Source of the DNA: Rothia uropygialis
Lineage (GTDB): Bacteria > Actinomycetota > Actinomycetes > Actinomycetales > Micrococcaceae
Assembly (NCBI RefSeq): GCF_004137765.1
Contig: NZ_NOIS01000002.1
Coordinates: forward strand, 558,001-622,000
DNA: 64,000 bases
Reading direction: 5' to 3'
Shown one piece after another: positions 19,206 to 27,388 of the stretch (positions within the stretch are counted from its first letter, which is position 1; each line of letters opens with the position of its first letter). A program made the position numbers and the translations under genes. The notes under the pieces are model-generated. The model was given only the letters and a program-made list of their open reading frames with translations, was not told where the DNA came from and searched no databases.

Positions 19206-19234
19206 TGACACTCTGTCAGGTGCTTTCTTGACAG
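19206..19234. promoter_or_regulatory. Cluster of TGTCA/TGACA half-sites upstream of cydA
   Basis: TGACA-CTC-TGTCA (19206-19218) is a perfect 5-bp inverted repeat. It is followed by a second arrangement, CTGTCA-N10-TGACAG (19213-19234). The cluster is 86-114 bp before the cydA start, where an oxygen- or redox-responsive regulator could bind. It does not match a Rex or CRP consensus. The regulator is unknown. Confidence 0.35.
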
Positions 19235-19239
19235 GCTAG

Positions 19240-19260
19240 AAAGGGTGATTTCCACCCTTT
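19240..19260 (-). terminator. Hairpin between mdh and cydA
   Basis: AAAGGGTG (19240-19247) pairs with CACCCTTT (19253-19260) around a 5-nt loop, 41 nt after the mdh stop. No T-run follows on the minus strand, so termination of mdh transcripts here is only likely. Confidence 0.45.
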
Positions 19261-19300
19261 GGCCAGCCCGAAAGGCGCCTCGAATGAGAAACCCCTAATG

Positions 19301-20332
19301 TCATGCTTTGGGTCCTAGCAACCCTTTCGCACGGACTGCCTCGCGTTCATCTCGAAGCTCGGAAACACTGGTGTTGAGTCGTTCCTGAGTATCCTGAGTC
19401 AATTTCAATTCATGATTAATCTCACACACGCCTGACCTGCACGAGACGGGGAACGAGCTGATGAGCCCTTCATCCACGCCATAGGATCCGTCCGAGACGA
19501 CGCCCATCGAGGTCCAGTTCCCCTCATTGGTTCCATGGATCCAGTCACGCATGTGCGACAGGGCGGCGTGCGCCGCGGACGCGACGGATGAACCTCCCCG
19601 AACCCTGATGATGTCAGCCCCGCGTTGAGCGACGGTAGGGATGAAGTCCTCACGGATCCACTCTTCGCCCAGGCCGTTCTCGCCAAGGACCTCACGGGCG
19701 GGACGGCCGGATACGGTCGCGAACTCGAGGTCCGGCACCTGCGTTGCAGAGTGATTTCCCCAGATGGTCATGCGGCGGATATCCCCCACTCGGGAATTCG
19801 TCGCCTGCGCCAATTGGGCCACCGCACGGTTGTGATCCAGTCTGGTGAGGGCCGTGAAACGTTCGGTCGGGATATCCGGGGCGTGAGATGCGGCGATGAG
19901 AGCATTCGTATTCGCCGGGTTGCCTACGACGACGATGCGCACATCGTCCGCCGCGCCCCGGTTCAGCGCAGCGCCCTGGACCGAGAAGATGCCTGCATTC
20001 GCTTCCAGAAGGTCTGCGCGCTCCATGCCTTTCTGCCGAGGTTTCGAACCGATCAGAAGTCCGACGTTGGCGCCCTCGAAGGCTTGCTCGGCATCGTCGA
20101 AGATATTGACGGACTCGAGAAGCGGGAACGCACCGTCGGCCAGTTCCATCGCGGTTCCTTCGGCTGCTTGTCGAGCCTGGGGGATTTCCAAGAGCCGAAG
20201 CCGTATGGGCTGGTTCTTTCCCAGCATCTCCCCGTGAGCGATTCGGAAAAGACTCGCGTAACCGATCTGACCGGCCGCACCGGTGACGGTCACAGTGACT
20301 GGTGGATTCGAGAATTCGGCGTTGTTACTCAT
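19301..20332 (-). CDS. mdh: Malate dehydrogenase
   Basis: A 343-residue NAD-dependent malate dehydrogenase of the TCA cycle. The Rossmann motif is [21 protein letters not shown] near residue 15. Next come the mobile-loop substrate Arg ([22 protein letters not shown]), [14 protein letters not shown], the catalytic Asp-Arg region ([12 protein letters not shown]) and the catalytic His in [14 protein letters not shown]. The ATG at 20332 is selected because TATACT lies 7 nt before it, giving a leaderless start. The C-terminus ([23 protein letters not shown]) is the usual final helix. The gene is transcribed in the same direction as cydA, with a hairpin between them. Confidence 0.96.
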   Translation of the reverse strand: MSNNAEFSNPPVTVTVTGAAGQIGYASLFRIAHGEMLGKNQPIRLRLLEIPQARQAAEGTAMELADGAFPLLESVNIFDDAEQAFEGANVGLLIGSKPRQKGMERADLLEANAGIFSVQGAALNRGAADDVRIVVVGNPANTNALIAASHAPDIPTERFTALTRLDHNRAVAQLAQATNSRVGDIRRMTIWGNHSATQVPDLEFATVSGRPAREVLGENGLGEEWIREDFIPTVAQRGADIIRVRGGSSVASAAHAALSHMRDWIHGTNEGNWTSMGVVSDGSYGVDEGLISSFPVSCRSGVCEINHELKLTQDTQERLNTSVSELRDEREAVRAKGLLGPKA

Positions 20333-20339
20333 ACCGCAG

Positions 20340-20345
20340 AGTATA
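20340..20345 (-). promoter_or_regulatory. -10 element of a leaderless mdh promoter
   Basis: On the minus strand TATACT, a near-consensus -10 element, ends 7 nt before the ATG of mdh. No ribosome binding site is present. The 57-bp gap to the parE stop leaves room for an independent promoter. Confidence 0.55.
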
Positions 20346-20389
20346 GTGGCGTGGTCCACTCCGGGTGGATCCCCTGCGGACTCCCGTGG

Positions 20390-22498
20390 TTAGGCGTCGA
20401 TCTGTTCGAGATCCAGCTGGTCGGCGTTGCTGATCAAGAATTCCTTGCGGGGAGCGACTTCGGATCCCATGAGCAGCGAGAAGGCACGCTCTGCCGCTTC
20501 GGCATCTTCGATGCGTACTCTGCGTAGCAAACGGTGCCGGGGATCCATGGTGGTTTCCGCGAGTTGGTCGGCGTCCATTTCGCCTAGGCCCTTGTAACGC
20601 TGAATGGGCTCTTTGTAGCGTTTCCCTTCCGCTTCGAGACGGGTCAGGATTTCGTGGAGCTCTTTCTCCGAATACGTGTAGACCATGTCGTTCGGTTTGC
20701 CGCCGCCGTTGATCACTTCGACCCGGTGCAACGGAGGAACCGCCGCGTAGACTCGGCCGGCGTCGACCAGCGGGCGCATGTAGCGGTAGAAGAGCGTCAG
20801 CAGAAGAGTCCGGATATGCGCCCCGTCGACGTCGGCGTCTGTCATCATGACGACCTTGCCGTAACGGGCGGCATCGATGTCGAAACTGCGTCCGGAACCG
20901 GCGCCGATGACCTGGATAAGCGCCGCACATTCTGCATTGGCGAGCATATCCGTGACGGATGCTTTCTGGACGTTCAAGATCTTGCCGCGGATTGGCAGAA
21001 GCGCCTGGTACTGCGAGGACCGAGCGAGCCGCGCCGTTCCGAGCGCGGAGTCACCCTCCACGATGAACAGTTCGGAATGATCGACTTCGTTGGAACGGCA
21101 GTCCACGAGCTTTGCGGGCATGGTTGAGGTTTCCAGGGCATTCTTGCGCCTCTGGGTTTCCTTGTGGACACGAGCCGAGATACGGGACTTCATCTCGGCG
21201 ACGACTTTTTCGAGAACGGCAGCGCTCTGCTGCTTTTCGGAGCGGTTTCGAGACGTCAGCACCTTCTCGAGCTCCCGTGAGAGGACCTTGTTGACAATAG
21301 CCCGAGCCGCGGGTGTACCGAGGATCTCCTTGGTCTGGCCTTCGAACTGGGGTTCCACGAGGCGCACATTGAGCACCGCGGTCAGGCCAGCGAGCGCATC
21401 GTCCTTCTCGATTTTGTCGGTCCCGGCCTTGAGCTTGCGCGCATTGGCAGTGATTTCCTTGCGCAGCGTCCGTAGCAGGCCCTGCTCGAACCCGGTCACG
21501 TGGGTTCCGCCCTTGGGCGTGGCAATGATGTTCACGTAGGAGCGGACGTTGGTCTCGTAGCCGGTGCCCCATCGGAGTGCGATGTCGACCTCGCACTCGC
21601 GTTCTACCTCTTTCAGCTGGCTGTGTCCGTTGGAGTCGAGGACCGGAACGGTCTCTTTGAAGCTGTCGGAGCCCTGGAAACGCCATACATCGGTCAGTGC
21701 AGGATCGGGGGCCAAAAATTCAACGTATTCAGAGATGCCCCCGTCGTGTTGGAACACCTCTTCGTGCGGAGCATCCGCGCCTGGGGTTCCGGGCAGGCGG
21801 CGCTCGTCCCTGATGCTGAGTCGCAACCCGGGCACCAAGAAACTGGTCTGACGGGCGCGCTCGACCAGTCGTTCGTAGTCGAACTTCGCGTCAGGGGTGA
21901 AGATCTGACGGTCCGCCCAGTACCGCACTCGGGTACCGGTTACTCCCCTGCGGGCTTTTCCAACGATCTCCAGCGCCGCTTTGCCTTCGGCGGGGGTGAA
22001 CGGCACATCCGGTTTGGGGGTGCCCCCGTCTTGGTAGACCCCGGGTATACCCCGTTGGAAAGACATCTGGTACGTCTTGGACTCCCGGTCGACCTGCACG
22101 TCCAGCCGCGAGGACAGGGCGTTGACGACGGATGCACCGACGCCATGGAGCCCTCCGACCGCGTTGTAGGTCCCGCCTCCGAATTTGCCGCCGGCGTGCA
22201 GTTTGGTGAAAACCACTTCGACACCGGCCAAACCCGTCCGAGGTTCGATGTCGGTAGGAATTCCGCGACCGTCGTCGGCTACTTCCACCGATCCGTCCCT
22301 GTTGAGGACGATTTCGATGGATTGGCCGTAGCCGGACAATGCTTCGTCGACGGAGTTGTCGATGATTTCCCAGAGACAGTGCATCAAGCCGCGTGAGTCG
22401 GTGGACCCGATGTACATACCGGGGCGTTTGCGTACGGCTTCCAAGCCCTCTAGGACGGAGAGCTGGTGGGCTGTGTACTCGGACTTCTTCGGCGACAC
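20390..22498 (-). CDS. parE: DNA topoisomerase IV subunit B
   Basis: A 702-residue ATPase subunit of topoisomerase IV, the partner of ParC (8939-11506). The GHKL ATPase motifs are EIIDNSVDEALSG, DDGRGIPTDI and GGLHGVGASVVNALS. The transducer domain follows (about 230-400), then the TOPRIM domain with ELFIVEGDSALGTA and MMTDADVDGAHI (metal ligands), and the C-terminal YKGLGEMDADQLAETTMDP segment. The GTG at 22498 has AGGAG about 10 nt upstream, and a TAGACT -10 element is at 22554-22559. parC and parE are transcribed convergently and separated by about 9 kb of respiratory genes rather than forming one operon. Confidence 0.93.
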   Translation of the reverse strand: MSPKKSEYTAHQLSVLEGLEAVRKRPGMYIGSTDSRGLMHCLWEIIDNSVDEALSGYGQSIEIVLNRDGSVEVADDGRGIPTDIEPRTGLAGVEVVFTKLHAGGKFGGGTYNAVGGLHGVGASVVNALSSRLDVQVDRESKTYQMSFQRGIPGVYQDGGTPKPDVPFTPAEGKAALEIVGKARRGVTGTRVRYWADRQIFTPDAKFDYERLVERARQTSFLVPGLRLSIRDERRLPGTPGADAPHEEVFQHDGGISEYVEFLAPDPALTDVWRFQGSDSFKETVPVLDSNGHSQLKEVERECEVDIALRWGTGYETNVRSYVNIIATPKGGTHVTGFEQGLLRTLRKEITANARKLKAGTDKIEKDDALAGLTAVLNVRLVEPQFEGQTKEILGTPAARAIVNKVLSRELEKVLTSRNRSEKQQSAAVLEKVVAEMKSRISARVHKETQRRKNALETSTMPAKLVDCRSNEVDHSELFIVEGDSALGTARLARSSQYQALLPIRGKILNVQKASVTDMLANAECAALIQVIGAGSGRSFDIDAARYGKVVMMTDADVDGAHIRTLLLTLFYRYMRPLVDAGRVYAAVPPLHRVEVINGGGKPNDMVYTYSEKELHEILTRLEAEGKRYKEPIQRYKGLGEMDADQLAETTMDPRHRLLRRVRIEDAEAAERAFSLLMGSEVAPRKEFLISNADQLDLEQIDA

Positions 22499-22749
22499 TG
22501 AGGTAGGGCTCCTGACAATCTCGAAGTGGTGGTTGCCCTGTGGGGCGACATCCAGTCTAAGGGCATCCGCATGACGTCCAGGTCAACGCCGACAGCGAAC
22601 GATGCTATGTCGGGATGAAATTGACGGTTCGGCGTGTTTGCATAGATGAACACTCAAACCGGTTAGAGATTCCGCAATCGGCCCGCCGCCCAGGTCGGGA
22701 ACGGTGGAACCTGAGGAACTGACCGGCCGTAGACGTCAGGAGGAAAATC

Positions 22750-22962
22750 ATGACGGCGACATTGGAAGCTCGAGAGCTCAACGCAACTGACCGTTGCGAT
22801 TCCTGCGGGGCCCAGGCCTACGTTCGCGTTGTCCTCGAGAACACCGGCGGCGAGTTGCTGTTTTGTGCTCACCACGCGACAACCAACGAAGACAAGCTTC
22901 GCCCCATGGCCGGCTTGTGGCAGGACGAGCGCGATCGTTTGAGCACTACTCCCTCCGTTTAA
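22750..22962 (+). CDS. Small zinc-finger-like protein (DUF7455 type)
   Basis: A 70-residue protein of an actinobacterial family found next to sigA and parE. It has CDSCGAQAYVRV early and LLFCAHHATTNEDKL later; two Cys of the first group and Cys/His of the second form a likely treble-clef zinc site (inference). The function is unknown. A strong ribosome binding site, AGGAGG, precedes the ATG at 22750. It converges with sigA and the two share a 17-bp-stem terminator. Confidence 0.9.
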   Translation: MTATLEARELNATDRCDSCGAQAYVRVVLENTGGELLFCAHHATTNEDKLRPMAGLWQDERDRLSTTPSV

Positions 22963-22994
22963 TTCGCTCAGCGAGCCTCATCCCCAGGGATGAG

Positions 22995-23032
22995 AAAATG
23001 CCCCGGATCGCACTTGCGATCCGGGGCATTTT
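22995..23032. terminator. Bidirectional terminator between the zinc-finger gene and sigA
   Basis: A perfect 17-bp stem (22995-23011 with 23016-23032) with a 4-nt ACTT loop, A-rich on one edge and T-rich on the other. It can stop transcripts from both convergent genes. Confidence 0.93.
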
Positions 23033-23043
23033 TGTGTCCGTTT

Positions 23044-24450
23044 CTAGTCCAAGTAGTCGCGAAGAACCTGAGACCGCGACGGGTGCCGAAGTTTCGACAT
23101 CGTCTTGGACTCTATCTGCCTTATACGCTCGCGGGTCACCCCGTAGACCTTACCGATCTCGTCGAGGGTCTTGGGCTGACCGTCGGTCATACCGAAACGC
23201 ATGGCGACGACCCCCGCTTCCCGTTCCGAGAGCGTGTCCAGGACGGAGTGCAACTGCTCCTGCAACAGGGTGAAGGAAACTGCATCTGCGGGCACCACTG
23301 CCTCGGAGTCCTCGATCAGGTCACCGAATTCTGAATCGCCGTCTTCGCCCAGAGGGGTGTGCAACGAAATCGGTTCACGACCGTACTTCTGAACCTCGAC
23401 GACCTTTTCCGGAGTCATGTCCAATTCCTTGGCCAGTTCTTCCGGGGCAGGCTCACGGCCAAGGTCCTGCAGCATCTGCCGCTGGACTCGGGCAAGCTTG
23501 TTGATGACCTCGACCATGTGCACGGGGATACGGATAGTGCGAGCCTGATCGGCCATCGCTCGGGTGATCGCCTGACGGATCCACCAGGTGGCGTAGGTGG
23601 AGAATTTGAAGCCCTTGGAGTAGTCGAACTTCTCAACCGCGCGGATGAGACCGAGGTTTCCTTCCTGGATCAGGTCCAGGAAGAGCATCCCACGCCCGGT
23701 GTACCTCTTGGCCAGGGAAACCACGAGGCGCAGGTTGGCCTCGAGCAGGTGGTTCTTGGCACGCTTTCCGTCGTGGATGACCCAGCGCAACTCTTTGCGC
23801 TCTTTGGCGCTGAGCGAGTCCTTGTTGTCCTTGAGCTTGTGCTCGGCGTACAGGCCGGCCTCAATGCGCATGGCGAGGTCGACCTCCTGCTCGGCATTCA
23901 ACAGGGAGACTTTACCGATTTGCTTGAGGTAGTCCTTGACCGGGTCGGCAGTGGCTCCCGGAGCGATAACTCGCTGCGCGGGCTCGTCGTCGTCATCGGT
24001 CGTGGAGATCACAAAACCGTTGCCCCTGGCGGCAACAGTCTTCTTCTCTTCCCGATCGGGGTCCTCGTCTCCTTGCTTCTCGGTTTCGAGTTCGTCGACG
24101 GCGTCGGTTTCCTCTTCGGCCACCGGACCCGCAACGAGCGAGACAACATCTTCCGACTTGGAATCGTTGGAGGCGGTCGTCGACTCCGCTGATTCAACGG
24201 TGGACTTGTCCCCCGCCGACTTCTTGGTAACAGACTTTGCAGCCGCCCTCTTCGGAGCAGCTTTCTTAGCGGTCGACTTAGAAGCGGCCGTCTTGGCCGT
24301 GGTCTTGGTCTGAGCCGTGCTCTTGGAAGCCGTAGTGGTTTTTGGCGACGACGCGGAGTCGGCGCTCTTCTTTACTCCGGCGGGACCCGTGGTCTTATCC
24401 TCGACCTGGGTATCTCCGGATTCCGACTTCTTGTGTGCAACTGGTGACAC
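23044..24450 (-). CDS. sigA: Primary RNA polymerase sigma factor (SigA/HrdB/RpoD type)
   Basis: A 468-residue housekeeping sigma factor. The first 165 residues are a Lys/Ala/Ser/Thr-rich then acidic extension, as in other actinobacterial SigA/HrdB. Region 1.2 starts [22 protein letters not shown] (about 171), region 2 has [21 protein letters not shown] and [22 protein letters not shown], region 3 has [18 protein letters not shown], and region 4 has [16 protein letters not shown] and [19 protein letters not shown]. The GTG at 24450 has AAAGG about 7 nt upstream. It is preceded by a SigR/SigH-type promoter (24573-24600), linking its supply to thiol/oxidative stress. Confidence 0.97.
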   Translation of the reverse strand: MSPVAHKKSESGDTQVEDKTTGPAGVKKSADSASSPKTTTASKSTAQTKTTAKTAASKSTAKKAAPKRAAAKSVTKKSAGDKSTVESAESTTASNDSKSEDVVSLVAGPVAEEETDAVDELETEKQGDEDPDREEKKTVAARGNGFVISTTDDDDEPAQRVIAPGATADPVKDYLKQIGKVSLLNAEQEVDLAMRIEAGLYAEHKLKDNKDSLSAKERKELRWVIHDGKRAKNHLLEANLRLVVSLAKRYTGRGMLFLDLIQEGNLGLIRAVEKFDYSKGFKFSTYATWWIRQAITRAMADQARTIRIPVHMVEVINKLARVQRQMLQDLGREPAPEELAKELDMTPEKVVEVQKYGREPISLHTPLGEDGDSEFGDLIEDSEAVVPADAVSFTLLQEQLHSVLDTLSEREAGVVAMRFGMTDGQPKTLDEIGKVYGVTRERIRQIESKTMSKLRHPSRSQVLRDYLD

Positions 24451-24572
24451 TCAAAAACCTTTCTTCCATGTCCTGTGTGCGCAGGTGGGTAAAACACCTA
24501 TGACCCTGTCAAGCCCGGTTTCCCGGAAATTACGGGAATATCACGTGGACTTGCAAGGCCGTACACACAGGA

Positions 24573-24600
24573 CAACTTGGCTTGCGCCGCGTTTATTCCC
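24573..24600 (-). promoter_or_regulatory. SigR/SigH-type promoter upstream of sigA
   Basis: On the minus strand GGGAAT (24600-24595) and GTTG (24576-24573) are separated by exactly 18 nt. This matches the GGAAT-N18-GTT consensus of the thiol-stress sigma factors SigR (Streptomyces) and SigH (mycobacteria). The site lies about 123 nt before the sigA GTG. A TTGACA nearer the gene (around 24514) may belong to a housekeeping promoter, but no good -10 was found for it. Confidence 0.6.
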
Positions 24601-24712
24601 TGATTGGAACGTCAATTCGTCGAACCACGTGAGGTGCAGTGCACCGTAGGCAAGACGGGGTCTTCGAAGCAATATTCTGTCAGATTTTTCCGCCCTGACC
24701 TATTTCTGTTCA

Positions 24713-26059
24713 TCAGCCCTCCCGATCACGGCCCAACCAGCGCGGCAGCGGGCGGTTGTCCATGACGGCGTGCAGGAGGACTGCGTGTGCTTTTCCGGGA
24801 TGTGTCCGGACCCGCTGAAGATACCGACCGGCTTGAGTGTTCAATCCGAGGAACCAGCTCACATAAGCGTTGGCAACGCTCGCGCAGTCAGACACCTCGG
24901 CGGTACCGAGCTGTTCGACGGCGTTCAAGAGAACCCTCAACGCCTGCACGCGCGGTACGGAGATCTCTTCTTCTCTTCGCCCAGTCATCAGAGCGACTCC
25001 GTCAGACATGACGGAAGCGGTGTCGGCATGAGTGATCTCAGCCGCGCGGTCCGTCAGCCTCCGGGCGGCACCGGGCCCGTCAGCCGCACAGGTAAGGAGC
25101 ACGTATATTCCGATCGGTTTGTCCATCCAGGCGGCCACTGCGGCGCATTCGCCTGCAGACAAAGTCTTTGTACACTCCGCGGCAGCCGCTCGAGCGTCTT
25201 TCTGCCCCTCAAATTGAGCGGCCAGGCGCCCGATGAGGCGGGAAACCTCGTAGACGTCCGGGCACCCGTGATTTCGTTCATGACGGACAATCTCATCGAA
25301 TTGCCGTCTCATCGACTCCGCCGCCGAGGCTCCCAGCACCGTAGCCAGTCCCCAAAGGCCTGGTAGACGACGGTCGTCCATGACAGCGGTTCCGGCATCT
25401 CTCACGACATGGCCTTGGAAAACCAAAGCGGTCCCTAATGGGCTTGCGAGGATCGTCCGGATGTTTCCGCCTCGAAGCACGGGCAGTGCTGGGCCGGGGA
25501 CAGTCACTGCCCCCGGCGCGGAGCACCCCGGATCCTCAGAGTCAATGCGATGCGTAGAACTGGCCTCAACCGCATCATCGAATGGCAAAACGGTTCCCCA
25601 ACGGTCGTGGGCTCGGTCCACGACCCAGGCTGTCTCTGCCCTCAACCCGAGTCGGGACGAAACCGCCATTGCCTGAGCCAATGCCGCCATCACCGCTCTC
25701 CCGCATACAAAGTAGCTCGACGCTTCGACCGCGGCCCCCTCCCCCGGCACCGTAACTTCCAACGATCCCGTGTGCCCGGTGAAGGCCGCCGCGTAGACCC
25801 TTTCGTTCTCTGCGCGAAAGGCCAGGGTCTCGGCAACAGGTGGCAGCGCTGCGGCCCATTCAGGAACCTCTGAAAGACTCGCCGGCAGGTCGATCCGCAG
25901 ACATGGTCCGAGGTAGGACTTGGAGGCCGAAGCGAGGAGGAGCGACTCTTGCGGCCAATACCCCAAGGCGTAGGGCATGTACGCTAAAACATCTTCCGGA
26001 CGTTTTGCCCCGGTGCCCATCGGTGAAGGGCCGGTTTGAGGCATGCGTGAATTGTTCAT
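24713..26059 (-). CDS. DUF4192 family protein
   Basis: A 448-residue actinobacterial protein of unknown function. The family N-terminus is clear: RPEDVLAYMPYALGYWPQESLLLAS, i.e. a region about being shown the best, followed by the conserved VVDRAHDRWG and ESMRRQFDEIVRHERNHG, and a C-terminal helical half with SWFLGLNTQAGRYLQRV. The ATG at 26059 is chosen (GGCAGG about 8 nt upstream); a TTG six codons earlier and an ATG six codons later are alternatives. It is transcribed in the same direction as the PAC2 gene, but a strong terminator separates them. About 260 nt separates its stop from the sigA start. Confidence 0.88.
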   Translation of the reverse strand: MNNSRMPQTGPSPMGTGAKRPEDVLAYMPYALGYWPQESLLLASASKSYLGPCLRIDLPASLSEVPEWAAALPPVAETLAFRAENERVYAAAFTGHTGSLEVTVPGEGAAVEASSYFVCGRAVMAALAQAMAVSSRLGLRAETAWVVDRAHDRWGTVLPFDDAVEASSTHRIDSEDPGCSAPGAVTVPGPALPVLRGGNIRTILASPLGTALVFQGHVVRDAGTAVMDDRRLPGLWGLATVLGASAAESMRRQFDEIVRHERNHGCPDVYEVSRLIGRLAAQFEGQKDARAAAAECTKTLSAGECAAVAAWMDKPIGIYVLLTCAADGPGAARRLTDRAAEITHADTASVMSDGVALMTGRREEEISVPRVQALRVLLNAVEQLGTAEVSDCASVANAYVSWFLGLNTQAGRYLQRVRTHPGKAHAVLLHAVMDNRPLPRWLGRDREG

Positions 26060-26144
26060 GACATCAACCTGCCTCAAAGCCCGGTACTCAGCCGCAGTCG
26101 GCGCCCACTCGGCAACAGAATTGGGTACAACTTGCCTCGAAACA

Positions 26145-26176
26145 GAAAGGCCGCTTCCTTGTGGAAGCGGCCTTTC
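26145..26176 (-). terminator. Intrinsic terminator of the PAC2 gene
   Basis: A perfect 14-bp stem (26145-26158 with 26163-26176) with a 4-nt loop, followed on the minus strand by a T-rich stretch. It lies 24 nt after the PAC2 stop codon. Confidence 0.88.
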
Positions 26177-26199
26177 CTTCAGTGTGATCGAAAGTGGGT

Positions 26200-27129
26200 C
26201 TAAGAGCCGGACCCGCTCTCATCATCTTCGTGTTCGGCGAGGAATCGTTCGATGGTTGCTCCTAACTCGTCCGCATCCGGGATTTCGGACTCGTCGCGTG
26301 CAAGCAAGGAGCGCGGACCGGCTTCGGTCATGGTCTCGTCGTATCGTTTTTCAAGGTGGTTGACCACACCTTGGACCTCCGCCGAGCTCCCGACCTGCTC
26401 ATTGATTTGCTGCTCGACCTCACGACCTGCTTCCCGCAGATGGTCGGTCGGCAAATTCAGTTTGGTCGCCGCGCTGAGGTGTTCCAGTGCCGTCACCGCG
26501 GCCTGGGGCAATTCAGCCTCCGAGAGATACTGCGGCACATTGACGGTGTACCCCACCGTGTCGAATCCGCGTCGGCTGAATTCGACTTCCAGGAGGTGCC
26601 CCGCCGAGGCCCCCAGCTCGGCCAGGGGCTTCCACGGTGAGATGCCCTGAATCAGGTCGTGCCGGTTTCCGTGCGCGGTCACAGGCAACGGACGAGTGTG
26701 AGGCACCGGCATCGGCATCGACGCGATCGAGGCGACCAAACGCACCTGGAGCTTCTCGGCCAGCTCGGTCACTGCTTCGGTGAAACGCTGCCACTGCAGG
26801 TCAGGCTCGGGTCCGGCGAGCAACAAGAACGGTTGGCCCAAACCATCAGTGACGGCATACAACTTCAGTTCGGGAAGACTGACGTCCTCGAAGTGATCCT
26901 CGATGAAACGCACGCGGGGTCGCCGCGACCGATAATCGTAAAGCTGATCGACGTCGAATTCGACGATTTCTTCCGCGTCGAGCTCCGCGAGAATCGCCTC
27001 AGAGACTTGCTGAGCGGTAAACCCGGCTTCCGCGAAACCCGTCAGAGACACGACGAGGTCCAGGCCCCGGAGCCGCGGGTCGTTCAGCAGACCCTGATGA
27101 CCCAAATACAACTTCTGCGGATCTTGCAT
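26200..27129 (-). CDS. PAC2 family protein
   Basis: A 309-residue soluble protein of the PAC2 (proteasome assembly chaperone-like) superfamily, common in Actinobacteria. The family features are LDLVVSLTGFAEAGFTAQQVSEAIL near the N-terminus, VEFDVDQLYDYRSRRPRVRF, PFLLLAGPEPDLQWQRFTEAV and GYTVNVPQYLSEAELPQAAVTALEHL. The acidic helical C-terminus (EKRYDETMTEAG onwards) is also typical. The bacterial function is not established; a role around Pup-proteasome or ATP-grasp ligases has been suggested for relatives. No proteasome gene is in the window. The divergent neighbour is leucyl aminopeptidase. Confidence 0.9.
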   Translation of the reverse strand: MQDPQKLYLGHQGLLNDPRLRGLDLVVSLTGFAEAGFTAQQVSEAILAELDAEEIVEFDVDQLYDYRSRRPRVRFIEDHFEDVSLPELKLYAVTDGLGQPFLLLAGPEPDLQWQRFTEAVTELAEKLQVRLVASIASMPMPVPHTRPLPVTAHGNRHDLIQGISPWKPLAELGASAGHLLEVEFSRRGFDTVGYTVNVPQYLSEAELPQAAVTALEHLSAATKLNLPTDHLREAGREVEQQINEQVGSSAEVQGVVNHLEKRYDETMTEAGPRSLLARDESEIPDADELGATIERFLAEHEDDESGSGS

Positions 27130-27388
27130 CGGCTTAACCCCTCACCTTGTCTCCAAGTGAACCACCCCAAGTGCGGCCCACCTCGTTTTCAGAAATTATC
27201 CCCGCATTCCTCACTAACCACCAAGCGCAACGCTTAGGCTGGAGCGTGGGAAACTACAGAAATCCTTGTACAGGTGTAACGATTCCGACAGGCTGAGTAT
27301 TTCCCACACTGCTGTGACGCCGCGCGCACCGTGCGCCCTCGTGAGCAGTGACGATTCCATATCCACAGATCACAGCAAGGAGCATGGT

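Noticed and set aside
17507-19231. A long open frame (574 codons) antisense to cydA
   Set aside because: It mirrors the real cydA gene in a GC-rich genome and encodes a His/Asp/Glu/Arg-rich sequence without membrane helices or motifs.
19121-19300. A Rex or CRP/FNR operator for cydAB
   Set aside because: No TTGTGAA-N4-TTCACAA or TGTGA-N6-TCACA sequence was found; only the unassigned TGTCA/TGACA repeats are present.
27359-27367. ATATCCACA upstream of pepA as a second DnaA box
   Set aside because: One mismatch to the consensus and within plausible leader sequence; a 9-mer with one mismatch is expected by chance.
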